Positions 51,289-59,875 of a stretch of 64,000 nt of DNA are shown here, in pieces. The number at the start of each line of letters is the position of its first letter. Position 1 is the stretch's first letter. Made by a program: the position numbers and the translations under genes. The DNA is from an uncultured Selenomonas sp. (lineage in GTDB: Bacteria > Bacillota > Negativicutes > Selenomonadales > Selenomonadaceae). Below the pieces are notes generated by a model. That model was not told where the DNA came from and did not search any database. It saw nothing but the letters and a program-made list of their open reading frames with translations. Where the stretch lies: NCBI GenBank assembly GCA_902780535.1, contig CACZFT010000003.1, forward strand, positions 1 through 64,000, in the 5' to 3' direction.

Positions 51289-51318
51289 ATTATAGCAAGA
51301 AAAATGGCGCTGCGTCAA
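51289..51318 (-). promoter_or_regulatory. Promoter of tRNA-Leu
   Basis: Minus strand TTGACG (51313-51318), 18-base spacer, TATAAT (51289-51294), 12 bases before the tRNA. Confidence 0.75.
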
Positions 51319-51341
51319 CCGTTCGCGCACCATTTTGGCGC

Positions 51342-52508
51342 TCAGAGGCGCGGCAGCATCCAGCCGAAAATCGAGACGAGGGACGAGCCGACCGAAAAGC
51401 CTTTGTCGGCCTTTTCCGCCGCGAGATCGACCGTGCCGACAGGCTTGCCGTCATAGCGCAGGACGAGCTTGCCGACGACCGCGCCATCCTTGACAGGAGC
51501 GTCAATCACTTTCGGCAGGTCATACGTGACCGTGTAGCGCTTCGGGTCTTCATTTCCAATAACGGGATAGTTCACGTCCTCGACAGGATGCACGGCAACC
51601 GTCGCCTGCGTCCCGCCGCGAACCCAGACGGATTTTTTCAGATGGTCGCGGCGGATGCCCCGCTTGAGCTTCGTCTGCGCGAATCCATAATCGAGAAGCT
51701 TGCGCGCATCATCAAAGCGCACATGCGCATCCGGTGCCTTCATGACGACGGCAATGAGCTCGAGGCCGTTGCGCTTTGCCGAGGCCGCGAGGCAGCCGCC
51801 CGCCGCCGCCGTCCAGCCCGTCTTGATGCCTGTCATGCCGTCATAGTGGCCGAGCAGCTTGTTCGAGTTCTCGACCATCAGCACCTTGTTTTTCGGCAAC
51901 GACCAGCGCACAGGTGCCTGCTGGATGCCGACGATGTCGCGGAATTCCTTCTTCGTCATCGCGTAACGTGCGAGCTTCGCCATGTCGCGCGCCGTCGAAT
52001 AGTGGCCGGGGAGCGTCAGGCCATTTGGATTCGCGAAATGCGTGTCCTTCATGTCGAGCTTTTTCGCCTCGTCATTCATCTGCGCGACGAATTTGCCGAC
52101 GGAGCCCGCCGATGCCTCGGCAATCGCGACGGCCGCGCCATTGTCCGATGCGAGCATCATGCCGCGCAGGAGCTCGTCGGCCGAAAAGACATCTCCCGCC
52201 GCAAGGCCGAGCGGCACGTCCTCCGTCTCGGCCGCATTCTTTGAAATCATGACATCCTGATGACGCCCGAGCTCGTCGAGCGCGAGCAGGCACGTCATCA
52301 TCTTCGTCATGCTCGCCGGCGAGCCCTGCATGTCCGCATTCTTTTCATAGACGACGCGTCCCGTCGACGCTTCGACGACGATGGCCGACTCTGCCGCAAT
52401 GACAGGCTCCGCGGCCTCCGACGCAAACGCCGTCCCCATCGTGACAAGGGACAGGCACACGGCAACAACAACAATCCAAAGCTTTCGCAAAACAAATCCT
52501 TTCCCCAT
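51342..52508 (-). CDS. dacA: D-alanyl-D-alanine carboxypeptidase (DacA/DacF type PBP)
   Basis: This trims the terminal D-Ala of peptidoglycan stem peptides. A signal peptide (LRKLWIVVVAVCLSLVTMGTAFA) precedes the mature part. Catalytic motifs: PASMTKMMT (SxxK), LASDNGAAVAIAE (SxN) and GIKTGWTAAAGG (KTG). A C-terminal domain (VWVRGGTQATVAV) and an amphipathic end (SIFGWMLPRL) that may hold it to the membrane follow. 388 residues. The start may be TTG at 52490, which has GGGGAAAGGA upstream. Confidence 0.94.
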   Translation of the reverse strand: MGKGFVLRKLWIVVVAVCLSLVTMGTAFASEAAEPVIAAESAIVVEASTGRVVYEKNADMQGSPASMTKMMTCLLALDELGRHQDVMISKNAAETEDVPLGLAAGDVFSADELLRGMMLASDNGAAVAIAEASAGSVGKFVAQMNDEAKKLDMKDTHFANPNGLTLPGHYSTARDMAKLARYAMTKKEFRDIVGIQQAPVRWSLPKNKVLMVENSNKLLGHYDGMTGIKTGWTAAAGGCLAASAKRNGLELIAVVMKAPDAHVRFDDARKLLDYGFAQTKLKRGIRRDHLKKSVWVRGGTQATVAVHPVEDVNYPVIGNEDPKRYTVTYDLPKVIDAPVKDGAVVGKLVLRYDGKPVGTVDLAAEKADKGFSVGSSLVSIFGWMLPRL

Positions 52509-52530
52509 TTTCCGATTTCAAAACACTCCC

Positions 52531-52559
52531 ATTATACAAGAACCGCCGGACACCTTCAA
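52531..52559 (-). promoter_or_regulatory. Promoter of dacA, overlapping a terminator
   Basis: Minus strand TTGAAG (52554-52559), 17-base spacer, TATAAT (52531-52536). The spacer lies inside the terminator stem at 52538-52579. Confidence 0.7.
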
Positions 52560-52579
52560 TAGGCTCCGGCGGTTCTTTT
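52538..52579 (-). terminator. Terminator of the CBS-domain gene
   Basis: AAGAACCGCCGGA and TCCGGCGGTTCTT are a perfect 13-base stem with a 14-base loop. T follows on both strands (TTTT on plus; TTCTTG on minus), so it may work both ways. Confidence 0.7.
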
Positions 52580-52598
52580 GGGATTTCCTGTGAAATTT

Positions 52599-53045
52599 TC
52601 AGAGCAGCATCTTCACAATGTCCTGGCGGCTCACGATGCCGATGAGATGTCCTTCGTCATCGAGCACGGGCACACGCTTGATATGCTTGTCACGCATGAT
52701 GCGCGCGACGTCGCTGATGTCGTCATAGGCCTTGACCGTGATGACCTTCTTCGTCATGAGCGCTGCCGCCGTGTTTGCCGCCATGCGGTCGAACGCATCC
52801 TTGTACTCGCGCAGGCCGTTGTAATAGATGACAGCGCCGAGGATGCAGAACTCCGCGGGCGGCTCGGGCAGGATCTCCTTGCTCATGAGGTCGCCCTCGC
52901 TGACGATACCGACGAGCCTGCCGTCGTCCTCCACAACCGGCACGCCCGAAATCTTGTGATTCACGAGAATCTCCGCCACCTCGCGCACCGTCGTCTCGGG
53001 ACGAACGGTCAGCACTTTTTTCGTCATGATGTCCTGTACTTGCAT
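52599..53045 (-). CDS. Two-CBS-domain protein
   Basis: 148 residues with two CBS repeats: VQDIMTKKVLTVRPETTVREVAEIL with GVPVVEDDGRLVGIVSEGDLM, and ALMTKKVITVKAYDDISDVARIM with RVPVLDDEGHLIGIVSRQDIVKM. CBS pairs bind adenine nucleotides and regulate partner proteins; no effector domain is attached. ATG at 53045 follows GGAGGTG. Downstream is a clear terminator. Confidence 0.93.
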   Translation of the reverse strand: MQVQDIMTKKVLTVRPETTVREVAEILVNHKISGVPVVEDDGRLVGIVSEGDLMSKEILPEPPAEFCILGAVIYYNGLREYKDAFDRMAANTAAALMTKKVITVKAYDDISDVARIMRDKHIKRVPVLDDEGHLIGIVSRQDIVKMLL

Positions 53046-53085
53046 GATCAACACCTCCAAAACATGGATAAAAGTTCTTGCTTCC

Positions 53086-53571
53086 TCACAACCGGTCGGG
53101 ATATGCCTCTCCGTGCACCTGCTTGTAGACGAGCTTGAACATGTAGTATTCATAGGGATGGTACGCCCGGATATACGATTTGTAGCCGAACTGCTTCAGA
53201 TACGCCGTGATGGCGTCTTTGTCGTAATCCGGCAGCTTGACCCAGTCTTTTGCCGCCTCGTCGTAATATTCCGGCGCCGAGCCGCCGTCCGTGGACTGGC
53301 GGAAGCGGCGCACTTTGTACGTGCGCGTCACTTTTTCGCCGTTCACATGATAGCTGACATAGCCTGCACCATAATACTGATAGCCTTTCGCCTCGTACGT
53401 ATTACACGATTCGAGATCAACATACTCCCGGTCGTCTGCATAGTAATAAGACACGGGATACATCGGATTGTTGTCGAGGTATTGCGGCGACGCCTCTGCC
53501 GCGGGCTGACACATCATCACCACCGCCAGCAGCAGCGACGCCATCCAGAATCGGAACCATCGAACTGTCAT
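53086..53571 (-). CDS. Secreted protein of unknown function
   Basis: 161 residues. A signal peptide (WFRFWMASLLLAVVMMCQPAAEA) is followed by a Tyr-rich mature domain (YPVSYYYADDREYVDLESC, YQYYGAGYVSYHVNGEKV, YHPYEYYMFKLVY). No family is recognised. I chose ATG at 53571, which puts AAAGGTG in place and gives a normal signal; ATG at 53589 is possible. It stands alone, upstream of the CBS gene on the same strand. Confidence 0.6.
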   Translation of the reverse strand: MTVRWFRFWMASLLLAVVMMCQPAAEASPQYLDNNPMYPVSYYYADDREYVDLESCNTYEAKGYQYYGAGYVSYHVNGEKVTRTYKVRRFRQSTDGGSAPEYYDEAAKDWVKLPDYDKDAITAYLKQFGYKSYIRAYHPYEYYMFKLVYKQVHGEAYPDRL

Positions 53572-53626
53572 GTACAACACACCTTTCATTCTTCTGGTCT
53601 CTATTCTACCACAAGAACGGAATCCA

Positions 53627-53635
53627 TGATATAAT
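53627..53635 (+). promoter_or_regulatory. Extended -10 promoter of the AI-2E permease gene
   Basis: TGATATAAT on the plus strand: TATAAT (53630-53635) with TG at the extended position, about 35 bases before the start. Confidence 0.6.
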
Positions 53636-53670
53636 GTTTCCAATTCCTTCTTTGACGAAAGGAGACCTCC

Positions 53671-54720
53671 ATGTCCCTCCGACCTTATCGCACGTCCATC
53701 CTGCTCGGCATCACGTTCACGCTCGTCCTTTCGACGTTCTGGTTCTTGCCGCAGCTAGCGTTCATCATCTTCATCTCCATGCTGCTGCAGCTCCTGCTGA
53801 CGCCGCTCGTCGACCGGATGGAGCGGAAGATTCCACGCGGCGTTGCCTGCGGCATCGCGCTTTTATTGCTGCTCTTCATCCTCTTCGGCATCCTGACGCT
53901 CGTCACGAGTTCGTTCATCCCGACGTTCACGCGCTTCATCACGGATTTCCCCGAGATTTCGGAAAAAGTGGAGCAGCTGCCGGTCTTCCAGAACTCGCCC
54001 GTGCTCGAGGACGGGCTCGACAATCTCTGGATCGAGCTCAAGAACGCGAGCGTCGATGCGCTCAAAGGCTCGCTGACGATTCTCGTCTCGCTCTTCAGCA
54101 AGGTCATCGACTTCGTCATCGTGATGTTCGTGACGTTCTACCTGTTGAAGGACGGCGAGGAAATCAAATCGTATCTCGCGAGCCGTTTTCCGCGCCGCGA
54201 TTACACGCGCGTGCTGCGCCTTTTTGACCGCATCCTGCAAGCGCTGCGCGCTTACATCGTGAGCCAGCTCGTCATCTGCTGCATCACGGCGACGATTGTC
54301 TTTCTTTACTACACCGTGCGCGGCCTGCCGTATGCGTCCGTCTTCGCCGTCGTCTCGGGCACGTGCGAATTCATTCCTGTGCTCGGCCCGACCGTTGCCT
54401 CGGCGTTCGGTACCATCCTGACAGCCACGGTCTCGCCAATGGTCGCGCTCCAGACGATCTGCTTCTACCTCGTGCTGACGCAGGTCAACCACAACCTCGT
54501 CTATCCGACGCTGATTGGCAAGACGCTGAACCTCCACCCGATTGCCATCATCCTCGGCATCATCCTCGGCGGCGAGCTTCTCGGCCCTCCGGGCATGTTC
54601 CTCGCCGTGCCATTCATCGTCATCTGCAAGCTCGTCATCGAAGACATCTACCGCGACCGCATCGAGACGCATGAAAAGATGAAGTGCTCACGCTGGCTGA
54701 ATCACAAATCGAGTGATTAA
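53671..54720 (+). CDS. AI-2E family transporter (PerM/YdiK-type permease)
   Basis: 349 residues with about seven membrane segments, beginning SILLGITFTLVLSTFWFLPQLAFIIF. Conserved parts are VMFVTFYLLKDGEEI, FIPVLGPTVAS and VYPTLIGKTLNLHPIAIILGIILGGELLGPPGMFLAVPF, which mark the PF01594 family. Substrate is not predictable: the family includes exporters of AI-2 and sodium-driven transporters. AAAGGAG precedes ATG. Its stop overlaps the stop of the opposite DUF2971 gene. Confidence 0.9.
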   Translation: MSLRPYRTSILLGITFTLVLSTFWFLPQLAFIIFISMLLQLLLTPLVDRMERKIPRGVACGIALLLLLFILFGILTLVTSSFIPTFTRFITDFPEISEKVEQLPVFQNSPVLEDGLDNLWIELKNASVDALKGSLTILVSLFSKVIDFVIVMFVTFYLLKDGEEIKSYLASRFPRRDYTRVLRLFDRILQALRAYIVSQLVICCITATIVFLYYTVRGLPYASVFAVVSGTCEFIPVLGPTVASAFGTILTATVSPMVALQTICFYLVLTQVNHNLVYPTLIGKTLNLHPIAIILGIILGGELLGPPGMFLAVPFIVICKLVIEDIYRDRIETHEKMKCSRWLNHKSSD

Positions 54721-55673
54721 CGCAAAGGAATATTCGATTTCACGACGCGCTTGGCGGCGTCTGTGATGCCGAGCTCGCTGAGGCAGCGCGTGAACGCGAC
54801 CTCGATGACGTCGGCGTACTGGCTCGGGCCGATGATGATCTGCTCGAGCGCATCCGCAATCGGCAGCCCTGCCCCGCTTTCGCCGACAGCGCGCCATGGC
54901 AGTTTGTAGATGACCTGCGGGATGCCGTCGACGCTCACAATGTCGCTCGCGAGCGTGCTGCTCGCCGTGTCCTGATAGATGAAACGCCACTCGCGTTCCT
55001 CGATGAAGCCGGGATTCTTGATGGAGAAAATCGACGTCAACATCATGTTGATGAATGCTTCGAGCAGGACGGCGGGTTCTCCGGCCTTGAGGTCGTCGAT
55101 ATGATCCTCGACATTGTTCATCATGCGGTCGAAACCGCGCGTGAACTGCTCGCCCGTCAGGTATTCGACCGGCGCGATGCGCAGCGCCAGATTTTTTGTC
55201 GATGTGATGACGGCCTGCGGATTCAGGATGAACGCGACACCCGTCTTGCGGCCATAGGCGCGCCACATCGAGAGACGTCCTTTTGCATCGCCCTCGAAAT
55301 CGTGCTCCGAGACACAGGCGAGATACGTATGCGTCGTGAATTTCCGCTCGTTGCGGTTGAGGTCGGCGAGAATGGAACCAATCATATTCTCGCCCCAGCC
55401 GAGCTGCTGCGCGATGCGCTTCATCTGCGCCTGCCGCCGCGCCGAACCCTGCACGGCCGAGTTGATGAGCTGGATGCCATAGTCGATTTCGCGATAGTCA
55501 TTCATGCAGGCCGCCGAACGCATCCAGAGCGAGCGCCCGCGCAGGATGCTCATGCCCGTCGTCGCGCTCGTGTAGTACGCGAAATGCATCCTCGAAAAAT
55601 CCGCCCGCTCGAGCCTCCGCGCATAAATCGGACGAAAAATCTTGAGGAAGCCGAGTTCGTCGAATCCGTTCAT
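54717..55673 (-). CDS. DUF2971 domain-containing protein
   Basis: 318 residues. YYTSATTGMSILRGRSLWMRSAACMNDYREIDYG, then YLACVSEHDFEGDAKGRLSMWRAYG and EEREWRFIYQ, is the DUF2971 pattern. Members are soluble and of unknown function; some occur in accessory regions. The ATG at 55673 has GGAGGTG upstream. It converges with the AI-2E gene, sharing the TTAA stop palindrome. Confidence 0.85.
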   Translation of the reverse strand: MNGFDELGFLKIFRPIYARRLERADFSRMHFAYYTSATTGMSILRGRSLWMRSAACMNDYREIDYGIQLINSAVQGSARRQAQMKRIAQQLGWGENMIGSILADLNRNERKFTTHTYLACVSEHDFEGDAKGRLSMWRAYGRKTGVAFILNPQAVITSTKNLALRIAPVEYLTGEQFTRGFDRMMNNVEDHIDDLKAGEPAVLLEAFINMMLTSIFSIKNPGFIEEREWRFIYQDTASSTLASDIVSVDGIPQVIYKLPWRAVGESGAGLPIADALEQIIIGPSQYADVIEVAFTRCLSELGITDAAKRVVKSNIPLR

Positions 55674-55700
55674 ACAAATACCGCACCTCCTGCAAAAGCC

Positions 55701-55747
55701 AAAAGGAGGCATCCTACGGGCTCACGCCTGCAAGATGCCTCCTTTTT
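55701..55747 (-). terminator. Terminator of uspA
   Basis: AAAAGGAGGCATC and GATGCCTCCTTTT are a perfect 13-base stem. On minus it ends in TTTT. It lies between uspA and the DUF2971 gene. Confidence 0.8.
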
Positions 55748-55766
55748 CAGAGCCAAATAACTTCTG

Positions 55767-56147
55767 TCATTTGATGACCATGACCGGAATCGGCGACTCC
55801 TCGACGACTTTCTGGCTCACGGAGCCAATCAGTGCGCCTTTGAAAAGGCCGAGCCCGCGGCTGCCCATGATGATCATGTCGCTGTGCTCCTGTGCCGCGA
55901 CGCGCAGGATGGCTTTCGGGATGCTGCCCGTCTCGACATGCTTCGATGCCTTGAGATCATCCGGCAGCTTTTCCCAGATGCGGTCAAAAACGATATGGCT
56001 TGGGATGTCCTTGTTGATGTTGCTCGCCACATAGACGAAATCGAGGTCTGCCTTGCACTTCTCCGCAAAGAAGATGGCTTCATCCGTTGCCTTGCAGCCG
56101 TTGACCGAACCATCGACCGGAACGAGGATCTTGTTGATCTTTCCCAT
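55767..56147 (-). CDS. Universal stress protein
   Basis: 126 residues of the UspA fold: KILVPVDGSVNGCKATDEAIFFA at the N-terminus and the ATP-binding IIMGSRGLGLFKGALIGSVSQKVVEESPIPVMVI at the C-terminus (G-2x-G-9x-GS). Soluble, probably cytoplasmic. GAGGGGG lies upstream of ATG. A GCCACAG/CTGTGGC hairpin is in its leader at 56181-56205. Confidence 0.94.
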   Translation of the reverse strand: MGKINKILVPVDGSVNGCKATDEAIFFAEKCKADLDFVYVASNINKDIPSHIVFDRIWEKLPDDLKASKHVETGSIPKAILRVAAQEHSDMIIMGSRGLGLFKGALIGSVSQKVVEESPIPVMVIK

Positions 56148-56309
56148 GGTAAAACCCCCTCACGAACTATTGGAATTCCTGCCACAGAGCCTGTGTTCCT
56201 GTGGCTTTCTTCGTTCTTTCTATAAAGAAGTATTCGATACGCAGGGAAAAAATCCTGTCAGGCCCTGATTAATTTTTCAAATTTTCTCTCGGCGGCTGCA
56301 CGTTCCCTG

Positions 56310-56338
56310 TTGCATTCACCGGCAGAACCCACTAGAAT
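56310..56338 (+). promoter_or_regulatory. Promoter of thiT
   Basis: TTGCAT (56310-56315), 17-base spacer, TAGAAT (56333-56338) on the plus strand. The leader is too short for a riboswitch. Confidence 0.65.
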
Positions 56339-56366
56339 AAGGGAAATGAAAGGAGTCTTCTACATT

Positions 56367-56885
56367 ATGAAATTGCATCTGACAACGCGGCAGATCGTCT
56401 TTGCCGCGCTGATGATTGCAGCGACGCTCGTCCTCGAGCAGCTGCGCATCTTCCATATGCCGCAGGGCGGCAGCGTCACGCTCGGCGGCATGGTGCCGCT
56501 CATCCTGCTCGCCTACCTCGAAGGGCCGATCGTCGGCGCGGTTGGCGGCTGCCTCTACGGCTTTCTCAACATGATGCAGGATCCCTTCATCCTGCATCCC
56601 GTGCAGGTGCTGTTCGACTATCCGCTGCCGTACATGTGCATGGGGCTTGCGGGGCTCCTGCCCGCGCACCGCATCGCTTCGACAGCGCTCGCGTTCGTCG
56701 CGCGCTTCGCCTGCCACTTCATCTCGGGCGTCGTGTTCTTCGCGAGCTACGCGCCCGAGGGTATGAACCCGGCCGTGTATTCGATGGTGTTCAATGCGAC
56801 ATATCTCGTGACGGACTTCATCATCTGCTTCATTATTTTGAAACTGCTGCCAGTCAGACGGATTTTCCAGTCGCTGCAGAAATGA
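56367..56885 (+). CDS. thiT: ECF transporter S component for thiamine (ThiT-like)
   Basis: 172 residues with about six membrane segments. LTTRQIVFAALMIAATLVLEQL, GGSVTLGGMVPLILLAYLEGPIVGAVGGCLYGFLN and FICHFISGVVFF-like FACHFISGVVFFAS are the ThiT pattern (Gly-rich and Trp/Tyr binding region). It would bind thiamine and use the shared EcfAA'T energy module, which is not in the window. ATG at 56367 has AAAGGAG 11 bases upstream. Confidence 0.85.
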   Translation: MKLHLTTRQIVFAALMIAATLVLEQLRIFHMPQGGSVTLGGMVPLILLAYLEGPIVGAVGGCLYGFLNMMQDPFILHPVQVLFDYPLPYMCMGLAGLLPAHRIASTALAFVARFACHFISGVVFFASYAPEGMNPAVYSMVFNATYLVTDFIICFIILKLLPVRRIFQSLQK

Positions 56886-56888
56886 AAC

Positions 56889-56926
56889 GAGCCTGCGAAG
56901 GTGTTTCCTTTTTCCTTCGCAGGCTC
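56889..56926. terminator. Bidirectional terminator between thiT and pyrR
   Basis: GAGCCTGCGAAGG and CCTTCGCAGGCTC are a perfect 13-base stem with ATTTTG after it on plus and CGTTTC on minus. It separates convergent thiT and pyrR. Confidence 0.8.
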
Positions 56927-56932
56927 ATTTTG

Positions 56933-57490
<558 letters not shown>

Positions 57491-57520
57491 TCACGCTCCT
57501 ATCTGTGGGAAAGAAAATGT

Positions 57521-57554
57521 TGTGGTCGCGAAGAAGGTTGTGTGGTCGCGAAGA
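57521..57554. repeat. 14-base direct repeat with 20-base period upstream of pyrR
   Basis: TGTGGTCGCGAAGA at 57521-57534 and again at 57541-57554. Two helical turns apart, 37 bases from the pyrR start. Confidence 0.6.
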
Positions 57555-57566
57555 TTGGCTCTCGCT

Positions 57567-57714
57567 TGGGTCGGGCGGGGGCTTCAACGAAAACAACGCT
57601 GTCGCGGCATGTGCAGCCTTGCGGAAAAGCATTGTTCGTCGTACATCTCTAGGAGATGATTTTTTGCCTTACCGCACAGCTAAAAGTTTTCTTATGAAGT
57701 CCCCCGCCCTCCCA
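57567..57714. repeat. Family B repeat copy 2
   Basis: GTCGGGCGGGGGCTTC (57570-57585) and an imperfect inverted partner GAAGTCCCCCGCCCTCCC (57696-57713) enclose about 110 bases. The left end is identical to part of the element at 2.4 kb. No gene is supported inside it. Confidence 0.65.
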
Positions 57715-57724
57715 AAGATGATGC

Positions 57725-58645
57725 TTAATCGCGAAGTTCTGATAGAATCTTCTCCATATCTTCGGGCAACGGCGCTTCAAAGCTCATCCGCTCGCCCGTT
57801 CTCGGATGGGTGAGGATGAGATTCTTCGAGTGGAGCGCCTGCCCGGCAATCTGGAACGGGTTCTTGCGGTTGCCATACTTCGGGTCGCCGACGAGGGGGT
57901 GGCCGATGCTGGTCATGTGGACGCGGATCTGGTGGGTGCGGCCGGTTTCGAGGCGGCATTCGACGAGGGTGTATTTGCCGTAGCGTTCGAGGACGCGGAA
58001 ATGGGTGACGGCGGGCTTGCCGCCTTCTACGATGGCCATCTGCTTGCGCTCGGTCGGATGGCGGCCGATGGCGCCTTTGATCGTGCCGGCTTCCTCAGTG
58101 ATGTTGCCGTGGACGATGGCGATGTAGGTGCGCGTCGCGGTCTTTTCCTTGATCTGCTCGGCGAGGCTGACATGGGCACGGTCGTTCTTGGCGCAGACCA
58201 TGACGCCCGAGGTATCCTTGTCGAGGCGGTGGACGATGCCGGGACGGATTTCGCCATTGATACCCGAAAGGTCTTTGCAATGATAGAGCAGTGCGTTGAC
58301 GAGCGTGCCGTGCATGACGCCTGCGGCCGGGTGGACGACCATGCCGCGCGCCTTGTTGACGACGATGATGTCTTCGTCTTCATAAAGGATGTCGAGCGGC
58401 AAATCTTCGGGCAGGACTTCCGTCGCTTCGGGTGCGGGGAGCACGAGCGTGACGGTCTCGCCGCCGCGGCTCTTGTAGCCGGGCTTCTGTGCGTGGCCAT
58501 CGACTCTGACATCGCCCGAGGCGATGAGCTTCTGGATATGAGAGCGCGTGAGCTCGGGCTGCATGCGCGTGAGGAAGCGGTCGAGGCGCTCGCCTGCCGT
58601 GTCCATGCGGCAGGTGACAGCATTTTCCGCAGATGTTTCGCTCAC
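57725..58645 (-). CDS. rluD: 23S rRNA pseudouridine synthase RluD
   Basis: RluD makes pseudouridines 1911, 1915 and 1917. An N-terminal S4 domain (RLDRFLTRMQPELTRSHIQKLI) precedes the catalytic part with GIVHRLDKDTSGVMVCAKN, which has the catalytic Asp, and LVECRLETGRTHQIRVHM. The GTG start at 58645 has GAGGGAG upstream and overlaps the lspA stop (GTGA). About 306 residues. Confidence 0.95.
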   Translation of the reverse strand: MSETSAENAVTCRMDTAGERLDRFLTRMQPELTRSHIQKLIASGDVRVDGHAQKPGYKSRGGETVTLVLPAPEATEVLPEDLPLDILYEDEDIIVVNKARGMVVHPAAGVMHGTLVNALLYHCKDLSGINGEIRPGIVHRLDKDTSGVMVCAKNDRAHVSLAEQIKEKTATRTYIAIVHGNITEEAGTIKGAIGRHPTERKQMAIVEGGKPAVTHFRVLERYGKYTLVECRLETGRTHQIRVHMTSIGHPLVGDPKYGNRKNPFQIAGQALHSKNLILTHPRTGERMSFEAPLPEDMEKILSELRD

Positions 58646-59148
58646 AGGTATCTCCCTCCTCGGAAGCCGCCCCATCCCTCGATGCGGCCGAGCGGGCCGG
58701 CCTTCGATTCCCCGCCGAAGCGCGTCGGAAACAGGATGGCGAGGATCATGCAGGCAACGCCGCCGCAGATGGCGATGTCGGCGATGTTGAAGACGGGCCA
58801 GATGCGCAGGTCGAGGAAATCGACGACGAGGCCCGTCGTGATGCGGTCAATGAGGTTGCCGACGGCACCGGCGACGAGCGCGACAGCACCGTAGCGCAGC
58901 ATGGGTGCCTCGCCGCGCAAACGCGGATAGAGGAACGCCGCGAGCACGAGCAGGAGCGCCCCTGCTGCGATGAAGAACATGCGCTCATGCGCAAAGATGC
59001 CAAACGCCGCGCCGGGATTCAGCACGTAGGTGATATGGAAGACATGCGAGATGACTGGGAGCGATTCGCCGGGCAGGAACGTCATGCGGATGAACGCCTT
59101 GACGAGCTGGTCGAGCGCGAGAATGCAGAAAAAGAGGACGATGGCCAT
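58642..59148 (-). CDS. lspA: Lipoprotein signal peptidase (signal peptidase II)
   Basis: LspA cleaves prolipoproteins at the lipobox. Four membrane helices. The two catalytic Asp are in GNLIDRITTG and FNIADIAI, and VLNPGAAFGIF is the other signature. 168 residues. The start at 59148 shares a base with the divIVA stop. It is in the divIVA-lspA-rluD order common in Firmicutes. Confidence 0.96.
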   Translation of the reverse strand: MAIVLFFCILALDQLVKAFIRMTFLPGESLPVISHVFHITYVLNPGAAFGIFAHERMFFIAAGALLLVLAAFLYPRLRGEAPMLRYGAVALVAGAVGNLIDRITTGLVVDFLDLRIWPVFNIADIAICGGVACMILAILFPTRFGGESKAGPLGRIEGWGGFRGGRYL

Positions 59149-59825
59149 CACGCGTGATGTTCCTCCGTCATCGTGGCAGTCGCGGCAGCCGCAGCTGCCT
59201 CAACGCTGGCCGTCGCGGCTGCTGCCGGCGCCTTTTCTGCGACAGGCGCCGCCACGCTCTCCGCACGGCTCTTTGCCTCGGAGGCTGCACGGTCGGCCGC
59301 CGACGGATCCGGCACTTCCTTCATCGTCTGGTCGATGATGGCGAGCTGCTGGACGAGCGACGTGCGGACTTTCGTCATGTAGTCGTTCTTGTCGCGGACG
59401 AGACGGTCGTATTCATCGACGATGCGGCGCACGCGCTCGCGGGCCTCGGTCACGATGCGGCGGGCATCGTCTTCGGCCTTGTGGCGCGCTTCCTTGCAGT
59501 CGATTTCCGTCTGGCGGCGCATGTTCTGGCAGTCGCGCGCCGTCGTCTCCTTCAACGCATCGGCGTTCTCCTTCGCGCTCTTCGTGACTTCCTCGGCCGT
59601 CTTCTGCGCCATGACGAGCGTGTCCTTGATGGTCTGCTCGCGGCTGACGTAATCAACATTTGCCTTCTTGCTGAGCTCGAGATCCTTCTTGAGCTGGTCG
59701 TTCTCGCGATAGAGGCGCTCGTAGTCATTGACGACCTGATCGAGGAATTCGTCGATCTCGTCTTCGTTGTACCCGCGGAAGCTCCGCTTGAACTCCTTGT
59801 TGTGGATATCCATTGGTGTAAGCAA
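59148..59825 (-). CDS. divIVA: Cell-division/polarity protein DivIVA
   Basis: 225 residues. The membrane-targeting N-terminus is LTPMDIHNKEFKRSFRGYNEDEIDEFLDQV, followed by a long coiled coil (residues about 30-165) and an Ala/Glu-rich tail. The start is TTG at 59825: the conserved LTPxDIHNK would be cut by starting at the later ATG (59813), and GGAG lies ten bases upstream. It marks curved membranes and recruits division proteins. After ylmH, before lspA. Confidence 0.95.
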   Translation of the reverse strand: MLTPMDIHNKEFKRSFRGYNEDEIDEFLDQVVNDYERLYRENDQLKKDLELSKKANVDYVSREQTIKDTLVMAQKTAEEVTKSAKENADALKETTARDCQNMRRQTEIDCKEARHKAEDDARRIVTEARERVRRIVDEYDRLVRDKNDYMTKVRTSLVQQLAIIDQTMKEVPDPSAADRAASEAKSRAESVAAPVAEKAPAAAATASVEAAAAAATATMTEEHHA

Positions 59826-59875
59826 AACAGAAAATCTCCTTTATCTCGTGTCCCTTTATCCTATGTTTCCTGTTT

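Noticed and set aside
56148-56366. TPP riboswitch upstream of thiT
   Set aside because: No CTGAGA or thi-box core is seen, and the predicted promoter leaves a leader of only about 20 bases.
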